The translations under genes and the position numbers were made by a program. Shown in pieces: positions 11,648 through 22,940 of a stretch of 64,000 bases of DNA. Every line of letters starts with the position of its first letter. Position 1 is the first letter of the stretch. The notes below the pieces were generated by a model. The model was not told the origin of the DNA. It saw nothing but the letters and a program-made list of their open reading frames with translations, and ran no database searches. The stretch is taken from contig OY755243.1 of NCBI GenBank assembly GCA_963576725.1, forward strand, positions 41,463,243-41,527,242, written 5' to 3'. This stretch comes from Azorinus chamasolen (taxonomy: Eukaryota; Mollusca; Bivalvia; Cardiida; Solecurtidae).

Positions 11648-11825
11648 CACAGTAAAACTCATCTAAACCGGAATACTAGTAAAGAAGAATTTATATACTT
11701 TTAGACGGGTGGCTGCTTAATGACAGTCATGCATAAAGCTCCTATAGGAGCTTTCTGTACGACTTTCATCCTGCATTAAGCTGACACCTGTCTCCAAGAC
11801 CGATATTTATACTAAATGTAACGTT
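11648..11825. mobile_element. MITE family C2, copy 1
   Basis: Left end CACAGTAAAACTCATCTAAA, then GACGGGTGGCTGCTTAATG. The apex AGCTCCTATAGGAGCT is perfect. The right arm is CATCCTGCATTAAGCTGACA. The outer right terminus is eroded. Confidence 0.65.
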
Positions 11826-12289
11826 ATTTGGTTTCATGTACCAAAAAATGTATCCCTTCATACATTGTGTGAGAATATATTAGAAAATGCATACGTGTGT
11901 ACGGCGAATAGTTGTTTATGGTGTACGGCGAATAGTGTTTCTGGTGAATTTTAGTGTACGGCAAATAGCTTCTACAGTTTTCGAAAAAGAAATGCCTTAA
12001 AAGGGATAGTATTTTAACAGACAGTTTAGAACAAGGACCCGTTAGTTAAATTACGTTAATATGCTACTTAAATATTGCTTTAGAGTTAATCAATGTGCTC
12101 ATTCAAATCGAAATTCTATTCTTAAGTGTATAACTTATGTAGTTTCATGAATACACGTCATGCTTTATAACAGCCTTCCGTAGGCAAGTAGAGCAGACAA
12201 ATGAATCTGATTCTACTGTTTGCAAAGGCTTAGATGTGTGTTTTATATAGAAATGGTGTTAGATTTGTTTCTGGCAGAGAATATAGTAG

Positions 12290-12448
12290 AACCTGTCTTA
12301 ACCGGTCATCAAAAAGGTCTTATTATGGGTCTGTAAGGCAGGTGGTAGCTTAATGAAGGCCAAAATAATTAATGCAAAAATAAAACTAATTTTGCCTTTA
12401 AGACTCCTATGTTCAATAAATGAATGGTCATTTAGGACAGATTCTATT
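12290..12448. mobile_element. Family C MITE, decayed
   Basis: GAACCTGTCTTAACCGGTCA at the left faces GGTCATTTAGGACAGATTCT at the right. The inner GGCAGGTGGTAGCTTAATGA arm has lost most of its partner. Confidence 0.5.
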
Positions 12449-13835
12449 GTATATAGATACAGTTACTGTGCATAGTATTACTCCCTTTCTACTAAAGAAA
12501 TTTAACAAGCGAATTTTATGCAAGCGTAAATGGCTGCCTAACATGTAGCAGGTTGCAATGTGAGCAGAGAAAACAAGAAGCGGATTATCTATTGTATTGG
12601 CAGAATAAAGAACACTGGGTGAAAAGGATGTAAATGAATGGAAATCAGAGAAAGAACATAGTTACATGTATAACAATTTTATTAAACTATAACAAAAAAA
12701 CAAAGATTAATCAATAAAGCCCATGTTATCATCAATGAAAATAAAATGAATCAAACAGAATAATGGCTAATTCAAAAGTGAATAATGTAAACGGAATTGT
12801 CATGGCAATAAGATAAGTGTAAAATGTTAGTCCTGAATATGTTGTCAAATCGAGAGAATTTATAATTGAATAATTTCCAATCAGAAGCCTACTATGTCTG
12901 GAATCATCAGAATTGAAGTAAACAGTGTTAAATATACATTCTAGAGTGTTTGTAATCGTCTTCAGCATTTTAGTGAAACCAATTATATAATAAGCAGGGA
13001 ATATAAAACCTTATATGGCTCACCTGAGCCTTAAGAAGTGTTGGCCATTTTTCCATAGGTGTAGTAATTTAAGAGAATGTATTTTTTTAAAATTACTATA
13101 TTTTTCTGATGAGATTTTGTTGTATGTCCATGCTAAATATGTGACTTCTGGGGCAGGGTCAATGTTAACCACTAGGGATGTATATGTAATTTGAATAATC
13201 TAGATTATGCCACATGCGAAATATCAAAACTACATGCCTATAGATTTAAACATTTCGAATGTACATGTTACGTATGTGGCCCTTGTTGCCGGTACAATTT
13301 CGATCCATTCATTAAGAATCTGACCTGAAAATAGTATGCGACCTTCCGCCTTCCCACGAAGCATTGGTATTTCCAACTGCAGTGATATGATATGATATGA
13401 TATGATTCGGACAAACATTTTTCTAAAATATAAGTCAAAGTTCAACGTCACACAGACCTAAAAATAGTATACAACACCGTGCCTTCCCAATACACATAAA
13501 CACACTAAGTTTAGTATCCCAGATTAAGTAGTACAGGAGATATCCTCCCCGGCCGGACGCACGGACACACGGCCGCACGGACATACGGACGCATGGACAC
13601 ACGGGCGCACAAAGGGCCAGAGCGATTACTATATGCATCATCAAAGCCTAACTTTGGGGGCATAAAATGTTAAAATATTAACATATGAAAAGCATATACA
13701 AGAAAACTTCCTTAACTGAAATGAAAACTAAGGCTGGAGTACAAATTAAACAGATAGTGGAGTAATGCTGGACAAAAGCGTTGCACAAACCTCAGGACTA
13801 CATGATCATTTTATAATGTTCTGTCATGCATTATG
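12449..13835. other. Gene-less stretch
   Basis: No gene supported. Contents: a short (ATATG)n tract at about 13386-13405, and a run of GGAC/ACACGG-type degenerate short repeats at 13550-13615 of a kind common in dispersed repeats. The segment 13020-13640 reads like a diffuse old repeat. Confidence 0.4.
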
Positions 13836-13840
13836 GTTCC
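13836..13840. repeat. Target-site duplication of the Gypsy element (left)
   Basis: GTTCC directly before the left LTR, repeated as GTTCC at 18649-18653 directly after the right LTR. A 5-bp duplication is normal for Gypsy integrases. Confidence 0.85.
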
Positions 13841-14077
13841 TGTAATGTTTGTATTGTTACATGTGTTGAGTATCAGACCCTTAAAGGGATGGTATTTATA
13901 ACAGACCCTAATGGGATAAGTTTACTACGTTTATTTACTCTCGCATACTACTAGCAACTAACATGTACACGCATACCGCATTCTACCGACATACATGATA
14001 GGGCTGGAACCCTTCACTGTATCGTGATACGCTGGACCCTGTTATGGGCGGATCCTATTTACTCACTGACCACTACA
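13841..14077 (-). repeat. 3' LTR of the Gypsy element
   Basis: 237 bp, TGTAGTG...CATTACA on the - strand, i.e. short inverted TG...CA ends. A TATAAATACC box lies at about 13892-13901 (complement) and an AATAAA at about 13931-13936 (complement). Positions 13846-14077 are identical to 18417-18648. Confidence 0.9.
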
Positions 14078-14094
14078 TCCCTCCATTTTTTTCT
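14078..14094 (-). promoter_or_regulatory. Polypurine tract of the Gypsy element
   Basis: On the - strand this reads AGAAAAAAATGGAGGGA immediately before the 3' LTR, the expected place for the plus-strand primer. Between it and the stop codon (14884) lie about 790 bp of non-coding 3' sequence with no recognised feature. Confidence 0.75.
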
Positions 14095-14883
14095 GAATGA
14101 TAAGTAAGTACAAACAGGTGTATAGCAGTTCTAATGAAACAACGTTCAGTGTGAAAAAGGATAAAATATTCTGAGATAAAAACTATGAGAATCCTTTGAA
14201 ATCCATAAAAGAAAATATGTTACTGTAATTAGCAGTCACTTGATAGTCTGTTCTATGTTCCTTCCCAGGCAAATGGATGTTAACCTGCGGTCAGCCATAA
14301 GGTTTCAAAGTCCGAGAAGAGAAGACTCGCTTTATCTAGAGATTGTAATCTAAGCATACCACATTTGTAAATTTGTAACTGACAGAGTCAATAAATCCGT
14401 GTCTTTGAGTCTTTGCCGCAAAACTAATGAAACTATTTCACAGAATTTTACACGGGATTGCCGTGATATAGATATCCGGGTGTGGTTATAAAGTTCCAAG
14501 AAAAATAGAGAAAATATGAGAAATCCCACAAATGTGCGAACAACCGTTTGACCATGGCTTGTGAATCAATATTTCAGATCAAAGGAAGCCAAGACTGAGA
14601 TTCTATATAACAGATTGAGAACTAGATTTAACCTTGTGAAGGTAATTTCCGAGATGTGATTTTGCTCTAGAGGTCAAACGCTGTAGGCACAGTTGGTTCA
14701 CATAATACATGTAAATTAAAACAAGGCATTATTATAGCCTTTTAGTATAACACATTTTCAACATATAACTAGCTCCACTGAATATACAGGTAATCCAATC
14801 ACACGAAATGTATGAATATTATTCACTGAATATAGATTAAAACACACACTTGTAACAGGTTTTATTATGACCTGTGTGCAATT

Positions 14884-17800
14884 TTAATCCAAATATCGTT
14901 TAGGACGATGTCGTTGTCTGTGCGACCGTCGTAATGCAGGCGGAGTTGGCTCAACGGCTGGGTTTCGGACTGCCTGCTGACATTGTTCGTACGACGGTAC
15001 AAATTTAAAGTGAGATGCGTCACGTGTTATCGTGCGATCCTTGTGTTTAGCAGTTATCATTGACCCTTTCCGATATAGCACTTTCCCGGGCATTGGATGA
15101 AAGGGAGTATCCAGTTTATTGTGTTGTTTTTGTTTCACGAGCACACTGTCTCCAGGTTTCAGAATGCACTGCTTAGTTTTTCGACGATTGTCTGCATATT
15201 GTTTGTTCTTTGCTTTTGCTCTACTATCTCTCATTCTGATGTACGTATCCTTTTTGTTTACTCTGAACTGTGGTAGTTTAGTTTTGATTTTTCGGTTAAA
15301 CAAAATTTCTGCAGGAGACATGCCGGTGCTTGGATGTGGAGTATTTCTGTAATTTAGAAGGAACTTTGAAAGTTCTGTTTTGTAGTTGTGTCGTTGCGCG
15401 TTGGCGGTTTTGATAGCTTTTGATAATGGTTTCATGAAAGCTTCTACTGTTCCATTAGCCATAGGGTGCAATGGCGTAATTTTTCGATGCCTGAATCCGA
15501 ATCTAAGTGCAAAATCAGCAAACATGTGGCTGTTGAATGGAGCGCCATTATCGCTCTTGATGATGTCGGGAATTCCGAAAATCGAAAGTACAGATTCTAG
15601 CCTCTGGATAACATTGTCCGCGGTGATGTTTGTCAATCTTTCAATCACTGGGAATCGGCTGTAGTCATCGATTACGACCATGAAATAGTCTCCAGACGGA
15701 AAAGGACCACAAAAGTCTACTGACAACTCAGCCCATGGTTTCTGTGGTAACGGAGTAGATTTGATCGTATCTGGAGTTGAAGTTGGAGATACTGACATAC
15801 ATGGAATACAGCTTTTGCAGATTTCATCTACGAGTCTGTCTATGTAGGGAAACCAGCAACTTTCGCGCAGTAAATATTTACACCTAACTCTTCCCTGATG
15901 ACCTTCGTGTGCTAGGTCAACGACCTGACGATGCAGCGATTCTGGAATGCATAGGCGCGTGCCGCGTAATAGCACCTGACTGCCCTCCATGTAAACTACT
16001 GTTAATTCACCTGAGACTTGGTAATAACAGCGATAACTGTCGCATTTGTTCCGAAGCTGTTTGCACCATGCATTTTCTTGCACAGCGGATATGACGGATT
16101 GCATAATGTTGTCTTTTTGTGCAGCTTTGATTACGTCAAAAATTGTAAGGGCGTTTGGCACTGACGCATTAGCGATAAATTTGACATATTCTTCGGCGAT
16201 AGTTCCGATCTGGCATTTGTTAACTGGGTGCCTTGAGCAATAATCTGAGATCATGATATTTCCTGGACGGTATTTGACCATGTAATTGTAGGTCGTTAAG
16301 TTGAGCCTCCATCGTTCAAGACGTGCTGACTGAATTTGTTTCGTGTTATTGAAAATTGACTCCAATGGCTTGTGGTCAGATATGATGATAAACGGCTTAC
16401 CGAACAGGTACAGGTGGAAATGCTGACATCCCCACACACAGGCTAAAGCTTCACGCTCGGTTTGGCTGTATCTTTGCTCAACTGGTGAAAGCGATCGGCT
16501 ACCGTATGACACGATTTTGTTTTCTTGAACTAGAATTGCAGAAATTCCAACAGGACTTGCATCAACCCATATTTCTGATTGCTTTTTCGGGTCAAAGTAC
16601 GCCATGACTGTGTCACTGATCAGGGCGTTTTTCAGCTGACTGAATGCCTTTTCTTGTTCGTCCGTCCATTCAAATAGTGTATTGTGGTGTGTGAGACGCC
16701 TCAGTGGTTCTGAGATTGTTGAGTAGTTGTCAATGAAGCGAGACACATAATTTGTCATACCCAGAAAACTCCTGACCTCGGCTTGATTTTTCGGGTTCTC
16801 CATGTTTTTAATGCATTTGACCTTTTCTGGATCGGGGGAAATTCCTGACTCTGAAAACACGTACCCATAGAATTTAATTTTAGTCTTTCCAAATTCACAC
16901 TTCCTTTGGTTCAAAGTTAGATTTCTTTCACTCAGTCTCGAGAGAAGAGCTTTTAGGTTTGTGTCATGCTCTTTGCGAGTTGTCCCATGCACAATAATAT
17001 CGTCACTGATATTGAGTGTTTTGCTCAGTCCTTGAAGTGCCTGGCGGATTTCATTTTGAAATATTTCCGGTGCGACACTTACACCGAAATTGAGCCTTTT
17101 ATAACGGCGGAGTCCGACGTGCGTTGCAAAGACTGTCATGTTTCGCGATTCCTCCGAAAGTTCAAGCTGATGAAAACCGTTGTTCAGATCGACTTTTGAG
17201 AATACTGTAGAGCCGTTTAACTCTAGTATGATGTCATCTATTGTTGGGGTGACGTGTCGTTCTCGTTTTAAGGCTTGGTTTGCTTTTCTCATGTCAACGC
17301 AAAGTCTGATTTCATTCGGAGCTTTTGGTTTTGGTGCAACGACTAGGTTCGAAACCCATGGCGTAGGACCCTCGACTTTCTCTATAACATCAAGCTCCTC
17401 CAAGCGGTCGAGTTCGAGCTCTAATTTTTCGCGAATGTGAAATGGAATGCGCCTTGGTGGTTGTGTTGTCGGAACTACGGATTCATCAATATGAAATTTT
17501 ATTTGCCTGCCCTTGAGTTTCCCTAGACCAGTGAAAACCGTTTTGTACTGATCGCACAAAGTCGCGTAGTTGTCTTCACTTGTTACCGACTTGATGACTG
17601 GTACGATCCCGAGCTCTACGGCTGTCTGGTAACTGATGATATTTTCCGGCGATCCCTGGATGATGTGGAAATCTGTTGTCGTGATTTTGGTTTCTGACTC
17701 AACTTCGCACAAATATTTGCCTTTTATGGTCAATGGTTTGTTTTGGCCAAACGCATATGCCTTTGTATCTGTTCGCCGTAATTGTGGTGTTTGCTTCATT

Positions 17801-18345
17801 TTTCTGACCACTGCTTCGTCTATCACATTTAAGCTACTTCCGGTGTCAACAAGAAAGCTAGCACAGATCCCGTTTACTTTCAAGTCAACCTTTGGCACTT
17901 TACTGTTTAAGACTTTCTTTACGGCTTTAATTCCAAATGTCACATTTGGCTCTTGATTGTTTCCATTTTCACTGTCTCTGTAATCTTCTACTATTTCCCG
18001 TAAATGCTTTCTTGGATTTGTCCCTAACCTTTTGCGACATACAGCTATGAAGTGATTTCGTTTGTGACAATAACTGCAACTAGCACCAATTGCGGGACAG
18101 CGTTTTTCGTGAGGATATTCACCTCCACAGTTTCTACATTTTTGCTTTGGTTTAGTAGAATGGACAGTTTTGCTGAAGTGTCCATATTTCTGTGTAGGCT
18201 GATTTGGTTTGTGTCCGATTTTGTTAACTGGTATTTCTTTGTCAAAGCTTTTGTCCATTGCTTTTGCTTGTTTTGATGCTATCTCCATAGTCCGTGCCAT
18301 TGTTAACAAATCAGTCAGTGACTTATCTTCTTCCAAACACTTCAT
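14884..18345 (-). CDS. Gypsy Gag(partial)-Pol polyprotein, 1153 aa from first ATG
   Basis: Retrotransposon polyprotein. Domains in order (residues from the ATG at 18345): end of gag with two zinc knuckles, C70-C73-H79-C83 and C90-C93-H98-C103; aspartic protease DTG at 167-169; reverse transcriptase about 300-470 with VDLNNGFHQ (D386) and catalytic ISDD at 446-449; RNase H with D595, E632 and D657 (SDHKP); integrase with H813/H816 and C846/C849 zinc residues and catalytic D877, D932 and E968 (exactly 35 residues between the last two). The tail ends in an RSHRQRHRPKRY-like basic stretch. ISDD in place of YxDD is, as I recall, common in K02A2.6-like elements, so it does not by itself mean loss of activity. 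The frame stays open upstream of this ATG to the LTR junction near 18411, so the ATG is internal and the N-terminal part of gag is missing. No stop or frameshift occurs in the 1153 codons. Confidence 0.95.
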   Translation of the reverse strand: MKCLEEDKSLTDLLTMARTMEIASKQAKAMDKSFDKEIPVNKIGHKPNQPTQKYGHFSKTVHSTKPKQKCRNCGGEYPHEKRCPAIGASCSYCHKRNHFIAVCRKRLGTNPRKHLREIVEDYRDSENGNNQEPNVTFGIKAVKKVLNSKVPKVDLKVNGICASFLVDTGSSLNVIDEAVVRKMKQTPQLRRTDTKAYAFGQNKPLTIKGKYLCEVESETKITTTDFHIIQGSPENIISYQTAVELGIVPVIKSVTSEDNYATLCDQYKTVFTGLGKLKGRQIKFHIDESVVPTTQPPRRIPFHIREKLELELDRLEELDVIEKVEGPTPWVSNLVVAPKPKAPNEIRLCVDMRKANQALKRERHVTPTIDDIILELNGSTVFSKVDLNNGFHQLELSEESRNMTVFATHVGLRRYKRLNFGVSVAPEIFQNEIRQALQGLSKTLNISDDIIVHGTTRKEHDTNLKALLSRLSERNLTLNQRKCEFGKTKIKFYGYVFSESGISPDPEKVKCIKNMENPKNQAEVRSFLGMTNYVSRFIDNYSTISEPLRRLTHHNTLFEWTDEQEKAFSQLKNALISDTVMAYFDPKKQSEIWVDASPVGISAILVQENKIVSYGSRSLSPVEQRYSQTEREALACVWGCQHFHLYLFGKPFIIISDHKPLESIFNNTKQIQSARLERWRLNLTTYNYMVKYRPGNIMISDYCSRHPVNKCQIGTIAEEYVKFIANASVPNALTIFDVIKAAQKDNIMQSVISAVQENAWCKQLRNKCDSYRCYYQVSGELTVVYMEGSQVLLRGTRLCIPESLHRQVVDLAHEGHQGRVRCKYLLRESCWFPYIDRLVDEICKSCIPCMSVSPTSTPDTIKSTPLPQKPWAELSVDFCGPFPSGDYFMVVIDDYSRFPVIERLTNITADNVIQRLESVLSIFGIPDIIKSDNGAPFNSHMFADFALRFGFRHRKITPLHPMANGTVEAFMKPLSKAIKTANAQRHNYKTELSKFLLNYRNTPHPSTGMSPAEILFNRKIKTKLPQFRVNKKDTYIRMRDSRAKAKNKQYADNRRKTKQCILKPGDSVLVKQKQHNKLDTPFHPMPGKVLYRKGSMITAKHKDRTITRDASHFKFVPSYEQCQQAVRNPAVEPTPPALRRSHRQRHRPKRYLD

Positions 18346-18416
18346 TCTTAATTTCTTAGAAATGCAGCCTTGAATGAATTGACTTTTGATTTCTCCTTCT
18401 TTGTCGGCAAATTCGC

Positions 18417-18648
18417 TGTTTGTATTGTTACATGTGTTGAGTATCAGACCCTTAAAGGGATGGTATTTATAACAGACCCTAATGGGATAAGTTTACTACG
18501 TTTATTTACTCTCGCATACTACTAGCAACTAACATGTACACGCATACCGCATTCTACCGACATACATGATAGGGCTGGAACCCTTCACTGTATCGTGATA
18601 CGCTGGACCCTGTTATGGGCGGATCCTATTTACTCACTGACCACTACA
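18417..18648 (-). repeat. 5' LTR of the Gypsy element (inner end clipped)
   Basis: Matches the other LTR over 232 bp with no difference that I can see. The inner five bases (18412-18416) no longer match the CATTACA-type end and are already continuous with gag-like coding sequence. This marks a deletion junction rather than a normal LTR/leader border. Confidence 0.88.
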
Positions 18649-18653
18649 GTTCC
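18649..18653. repeat. Target-site duplication of the Gypsy element (right)
   Basis: GTTCC, identical to 13836-13840. Confidence 0.85.
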
Positions 18654-19740
18654 GGCCAAACATATCTGAATGTCTTGTTCGTATTTGAGAGGTACTGTTG
18701 TGTTTGCATCTTTTATGCAAAGTAACTTTTTAATAAATAGTTTGTGTATTCAGTTGTGGTTGACGTTATTTCACCAGCAAATCAGAGTTTAAGGTGCCAT
18801 TTGTGTAAGTGTGGAATACAAACGGGACGACGTCTCATGGAGTTGGTATGCCTTGATGTTAATATAAAATGAATTCAAAACAACAGCACGTAAAGTAAAA
18901 CAATGAGAAAAAGAGAGAAAAATGACATACGAAACCCAGGTCTTGTTACCTCTATACCACTATGTCTTAAATTATTTGAATAAATCAATTATACCTGAGT
19001 CACTAACATATGGCGGGAAATCCCAACGAAGGGATTGAAATTGAAAGGGCGCAAATTTTCGTTTCCGTAACACACGTTTACAGATATACTGAAAACAAGA
19101 AAAACAACGAACAAACTTTCATGAAATTTAATTGCAATTATACAGTACAATATTAGCTGTTAATTCATATAAACATGTAGCATTCCTTTTCATTAATAGC
19201 ATTTGTTTTCGGTTAATAAAAACGCTTTCAAATACAGAAACAAGAACTCTGTCATAAATATGTGCATATAAAATTGAAATACAATAGTAATATACGGAGT
19301 TAAAACAGTAATAAATTGATACCCGTAATAAATGTGAATTTCGTGAATTTTAAAATAGATGAGCTAACAAAAACAATATGTGGCATTCGGCATTTTAGAA
19401 ACACAGGATCGCAGTAAATCATGCGAAAAACCCAATCTATATAAGATTGAGCTGCCTTTGGCAGCCTAATAAGAATTAATTTATCCTGTATCTGTTCAAC
19501 ATGTATGCAAGAATATTAGCCAAAATATGTAGATGTTTCAAGGGAGGTTTTTGTTTTGACAAAAAAAAATTTTTTGTCTATAAATCTACACGTGCAATGT
19601 CATAGAGCAACCAGCAGATCCTGATCACACGGCTCCTAAATGTCATCTGATTTGGATATACTCTGTTTTCAAATGCGAGAAACGGTGTTTATATGAAGAA
19701 AATCGTTAATTGTTTAATCCAGATTCCTTTAACCAGTGGG
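18654..19740. other. Gene-less stretch
   Basis: AT-rich sequence with a few short palindromes and an A9 run near 19560. I see no gene, hairpin element or tandem repeat. Confidence 0.4.
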
Positions 19741-19835
19741 TTCCCTAGAGAAAATATACCCATCGGGTGTGGGGATCGAACTCGAGACCTCGAGATTCGT
19801 AGTCAAATACTCTACTGCGGAACCATAAAACCTGG
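19741..19835 (-). repeat. tRNA-like SINE remnant
   Basis: On the - strand the sequence has an A-box-like TGGTTCCGCAGTAGAG, an anticodon-loop-like TTGACTACGAATC, and a T-arm/B-box GAGTTCGATCC flanked by the stem CTCGAGGTCTCGAG. The acceptor stem does not pair and there is no intact tRNA, so a tRNA-derived SINE head is the best reading. The tail is not delimited. Confidence 0.5.
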
Positions 19836-20079
19836 CTTGCACAGCAAAATACAAGCAAGGTCAGCTACAGCCTGTGGGACATACTAAGTGTTTATCGCTA
19901 GCTATGTCCCTGTCTTTAGAAGCTGGCATGTAGTCTTCGCGGCTCGCATTGAAATGTTTGATCCACTGCAAGCGCACTTCTTCACTGCGAGGAATGATGT
20001 GCATTTTTTAGGCTCCAAAGACGGGCGGTTTTTAAGCAGAATTTTGTAATCCTTACAGTTTCACCATTGATAAAGTTTC

Positions 20080-20940
20080 TTTTTATTGGATCTAGTTTTC
20101 AGGATGCGGATGATTGCACCATCATTTTTTCTCACCGCAATCCAGATGTTATTCGTCAACAGCTTGGATCTGAATTAGAAAACTGTAACAAGTGGCTTAT
20201 TGACAATAGATTATCTCTACATCTAGGAAAAAATGAATGTATTTTTTTGGCGGGAACAGAAAGGTTAACAAGACCAAGGCTTTTTCGGTAGAATGTAACA
20301 ATAATGTAATTGAATCTAAAAGCTCTGTTAAATACTTAGGCCATGTATTAGATAATACTCTTTCATGAAGTTCTTGTGTATCGGATATTATAAAAAAGGT
20401 AAATTCAAAACTGAAGTTCTTTTATAGGTGCAATGATGTTCTCGATACTAAAACAAGAAATACTCTTTGTGATTCTCTTACATAATGTCATTTCGACAAC
20501 GCCTGTTCAGCATGGTATAACAGTATCACTAAAACACAGAAAAGAAGTTACAGATCACTCAAAATAAAGTTATCAGATTTATTTTAAATGAACATCCGCG
20601 TTTCTCTGTTACAAATGAACATTTTAAGAAACTTGGCATTTTAAACGCAGATGATCGGGTCAAACAACTGGAAATGAATCATGTACATAACATTTATAAT
20701 GATCACTGTCCATCTTATATGAAAATATATTTTACTAAAACTTTAGATGTACGTTCATACAACACAAGGAAAAGTGAGTCTAATTTTCATAAAGGTAAAG
20801 GTAAAATAAATAATGTGTTATTCTATACTTTCTACTTTAACAGCACGAACATTTGGAATTCATTGCCAGAGAAAGTGCAGTTTATAAAAAAATACACAAA
20901 AAGTTAAAAAAAAAATTAAAAAGTTTTTCCCGGAACAGTA
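20080..20940 (+). pseudogene. Non-LTR retrotransposon (LINE) RT C-terminal fragment, broken
   Basis: The first frame (to 20291) contains DADDCTIIF, matching the YADD-type RT motif C, and NRLSLHLGKNE, typical of the next RT block. A frameshift near 20270 leads to KYLGHVLDNTLS, KVNSKLKFFYRCND and HFDNACSAWY. Another frameshift near 20550 leads to KLQITQNKVIRFIL and a C-terminal piece ending WNSLPEKVQF. At least two frameshifts and two in-frame stops (in the middle segment) show that it is dead. The sequence after 20940 to about 21150 (GGACCCCAGTGGAAATAAAT near 21098) looks like the LINE 3' end. The 5' part, including the endonuclease and first RT blocks, is absent. It belongs to the jockey/CR1/I group in the broad sense; the clade cannot be fixed by eye. 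Confidence 0.85.
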
Positions 20941-21283
20941 TTAGATGTTCATACCTGATTTTAAACTATATTAATATTAATATTGACTAAATGCTATAAA
21001 ATAGACATTTTGTAATTTTTGAAAACGAGCATCCTTTATTTAAAATAGATTTTATTTTTCAATTGAACCATATTTTAAGCATTTCTTCTAATTTCGGGAC
21101 CCCAGTGGAAATAAATTTCTAGGATTTCCCAGCATCGGCATACTCTTCCAAGTCATGATCAAAGTCAACTTAGATCTATTTTTTATCATCATCATTTTAA
21201 CATATTATACCATCTAATTGGGTCGAACTACACTACTGTAATATTTCAATATAACTGATTAAAAATTGCTTCATAAAATTAAA

Positions 21284-21944
21284 TTGTTCTATATTAAACA
21301 CTGGGCTATGTATTAGGCACTGCGTTCTATATAAGACACTTAATTCTGATTAAGACACTGAGCTGTATGTTAGACACTGAGTTCTATATTAGACACTGGG
21401 TTCTATATTAGACACTGGGTTCTATATTAGACACTGAGTTCTATATTAGACACTGGGCTGTAAATTAGACACTGGGCTGTATATTAGACACTGAGTTCTA
21501 TATTAGACACTGGGTTCTATATTAGACACTGGGTTCTATATTAGACACTGAGTTCTATATTAGACACTGGGTTCTATATTAGATATTGAGTTCTATATTA
21601 GACACTGGGTTCTATATTAGATATTGAGTTCTATATTAGACACTGGGTTCTATATTAGACACTGAGTTCTATATTAGACACTGGGCTGTATATTAGACAC
21701 TGAGTTCTATATTAGACACTGGGTTCTATATTAGACACTAGGCTGTATATTAGACACTGAGTTCTATATTAGACACTGAGTTCTATATTAGACACTGAGT
21801 TCTATATTAGACACTGGGTTCTATATTAGATATTGAGTTCTATATTAGACACTGGGTTCTATATTAGATATTGAGTTCTATATTAGACACTGGGTTCTAT
21901 ATTAGATATTGAGTTCTATATTAGACACTGGGGTATATATTAGT
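21284..21944. repeat. 19-bp minisatellite, about 35 units
   Basis: About 35 units of TTCTATATTAGACACTGGG and variants (CTGAG, GCTGTATATTAGACACTG, ATATTGAG). Variant units alternate in blocks, giving a higher-order 38- and 57-bp pattern. The first units (to about 21360) are the most diverged, as expected for array edges. Confidence 0.93.
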
Positions 21945-22688
21945 GTTATAGAATTTATACGTCGATGTTTTAGAATTGCTAACGTCCGGGTGTCCGTTTA
22001 AAGAAAAATAGTACAACTTGCAGTTGCGATCGTCGTGTGTTTTTCTTTCGTACGAAGTTACCGATACTGTCGCATGCTATATCGAATATGTGATACTTTC
22101 GGTTATGTGATTAATAAATTATGACTTACGAGATAAGATTGGTCGAATTAACTTTCGATCTTTCACGTTTTTTTCAGTGCACGTCAGGATAACATTTGTG
22201 ACTGTCGAACAAAAGGACTACTAACCATTAGTAATTATTCCATAGTTGTTAATTCCTTTTATTTTCATACAAAACGTCAAGACAAAAAATGCAAATGTTT
22301 CAAAATGATGCAAGATATATCCATATAAAATGGCGTGCAAGTGCATCCCATAAATATCTTACTGCATTGTATAAAACAATAAAGTTGAATGTGCACGAAC
22401 TGATGATTGATCTATTACAGGTTAAGACATAATTTATGTGTTCGCCTGAAGATAAATTTTCTAAAAGAGTTTATCGTCTGCTGGGTTTGAAATGGTAGTA
22501 TTCACTTGCAACGCCTTTTAAAAAGGCCTAAGATAATACATGTGCAGGGAAAGGGTTGCTATAATTTAAAGACATACATACTTTGAGAATTGAATAGAGA
22601 CATCATTTTGCTGAAACCTTCTACAGGTTGACCCTTACCCTGCTGTAAAATGATGTATGCTGTGAATACTTCCATGCAAAGATTTAAT
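21945..22688. other. Gene-less stretch
   Basis: No gene, hairpin or tandem repeat recognised. Short ORFs are not supported by any motif. Confidence 0.4.
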
Positions 22689-22940
22689 CTTAACCCTTAT
22701 CTTGCTGAATTTTAAAACACATTTCTCCTTCTTTACCCATGCTCTCTTGTATAATTACATAATATCTTCACTGTGTACAAGTATTTCGCTGTGCAATCAC
22801 TGCTGTGGAGTACACTGGTTGCACAATCAACTTGTAAATAGTGCAGACCCTGATGAGACAGCTCCTGCAGGAGCTGTCTCATCTGGGTCTTCACTATTTA
22901 CAGGTACGTATATTGACGTGAATAGCAAGCGAATGGTTAA
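22689..22940. mobile_element. MITE family G, copy 1
   Basis: TTAA at both edges, left terminus CCCTTATCTTGCTGAATTTT, right terminus AGCAAGCGAATGG. The core is a long perfect hairpin: TAAATAGTGCAGACCCTGAT and GACAGCTCC paired with GGAGCTGTC and the complement, apex GCTCCTGCAGGAGC. Very close to the copy at 46013-46262. Confidence 0.85.

Larger units (their letters stand above)
13841..18648 (-). mobile_element. Gypsy-type LTR retrotransposon (K02A2.6-like), 5'-deleted
   Basis: Element of about 4.8 kb on the - strand, bounded by a 5-bp target duplication. The two LTRs read identically over 232 bp, so it is young. It encodes one long intact frame with nucleocapsid, protease, reverse transcriptase, RNase H and integrase, and a polypurine tract precedes the 3' LTR. 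At the 5' side there is no leader and no recognisable primer binding site: the LTR runs directly into the middle of gag-like coding sequence, and the last five LTR bases are altered. The copy should therefore be unable to start reverse transcription by itself. No envelope gene is present. Confidence 0.93.

Noticed and set aside
15119..18276. Several + strand frames inside the Gypsy element
   Set aside because: Antisense shadows of the polyprotein, with no homology of their own.
19741..19835. Genuine tRNA gene
   Set aside because: The acceptor stem and D-arm do not pair and the CCC/GGG ends are not complementary, so a SINE relic fits better.
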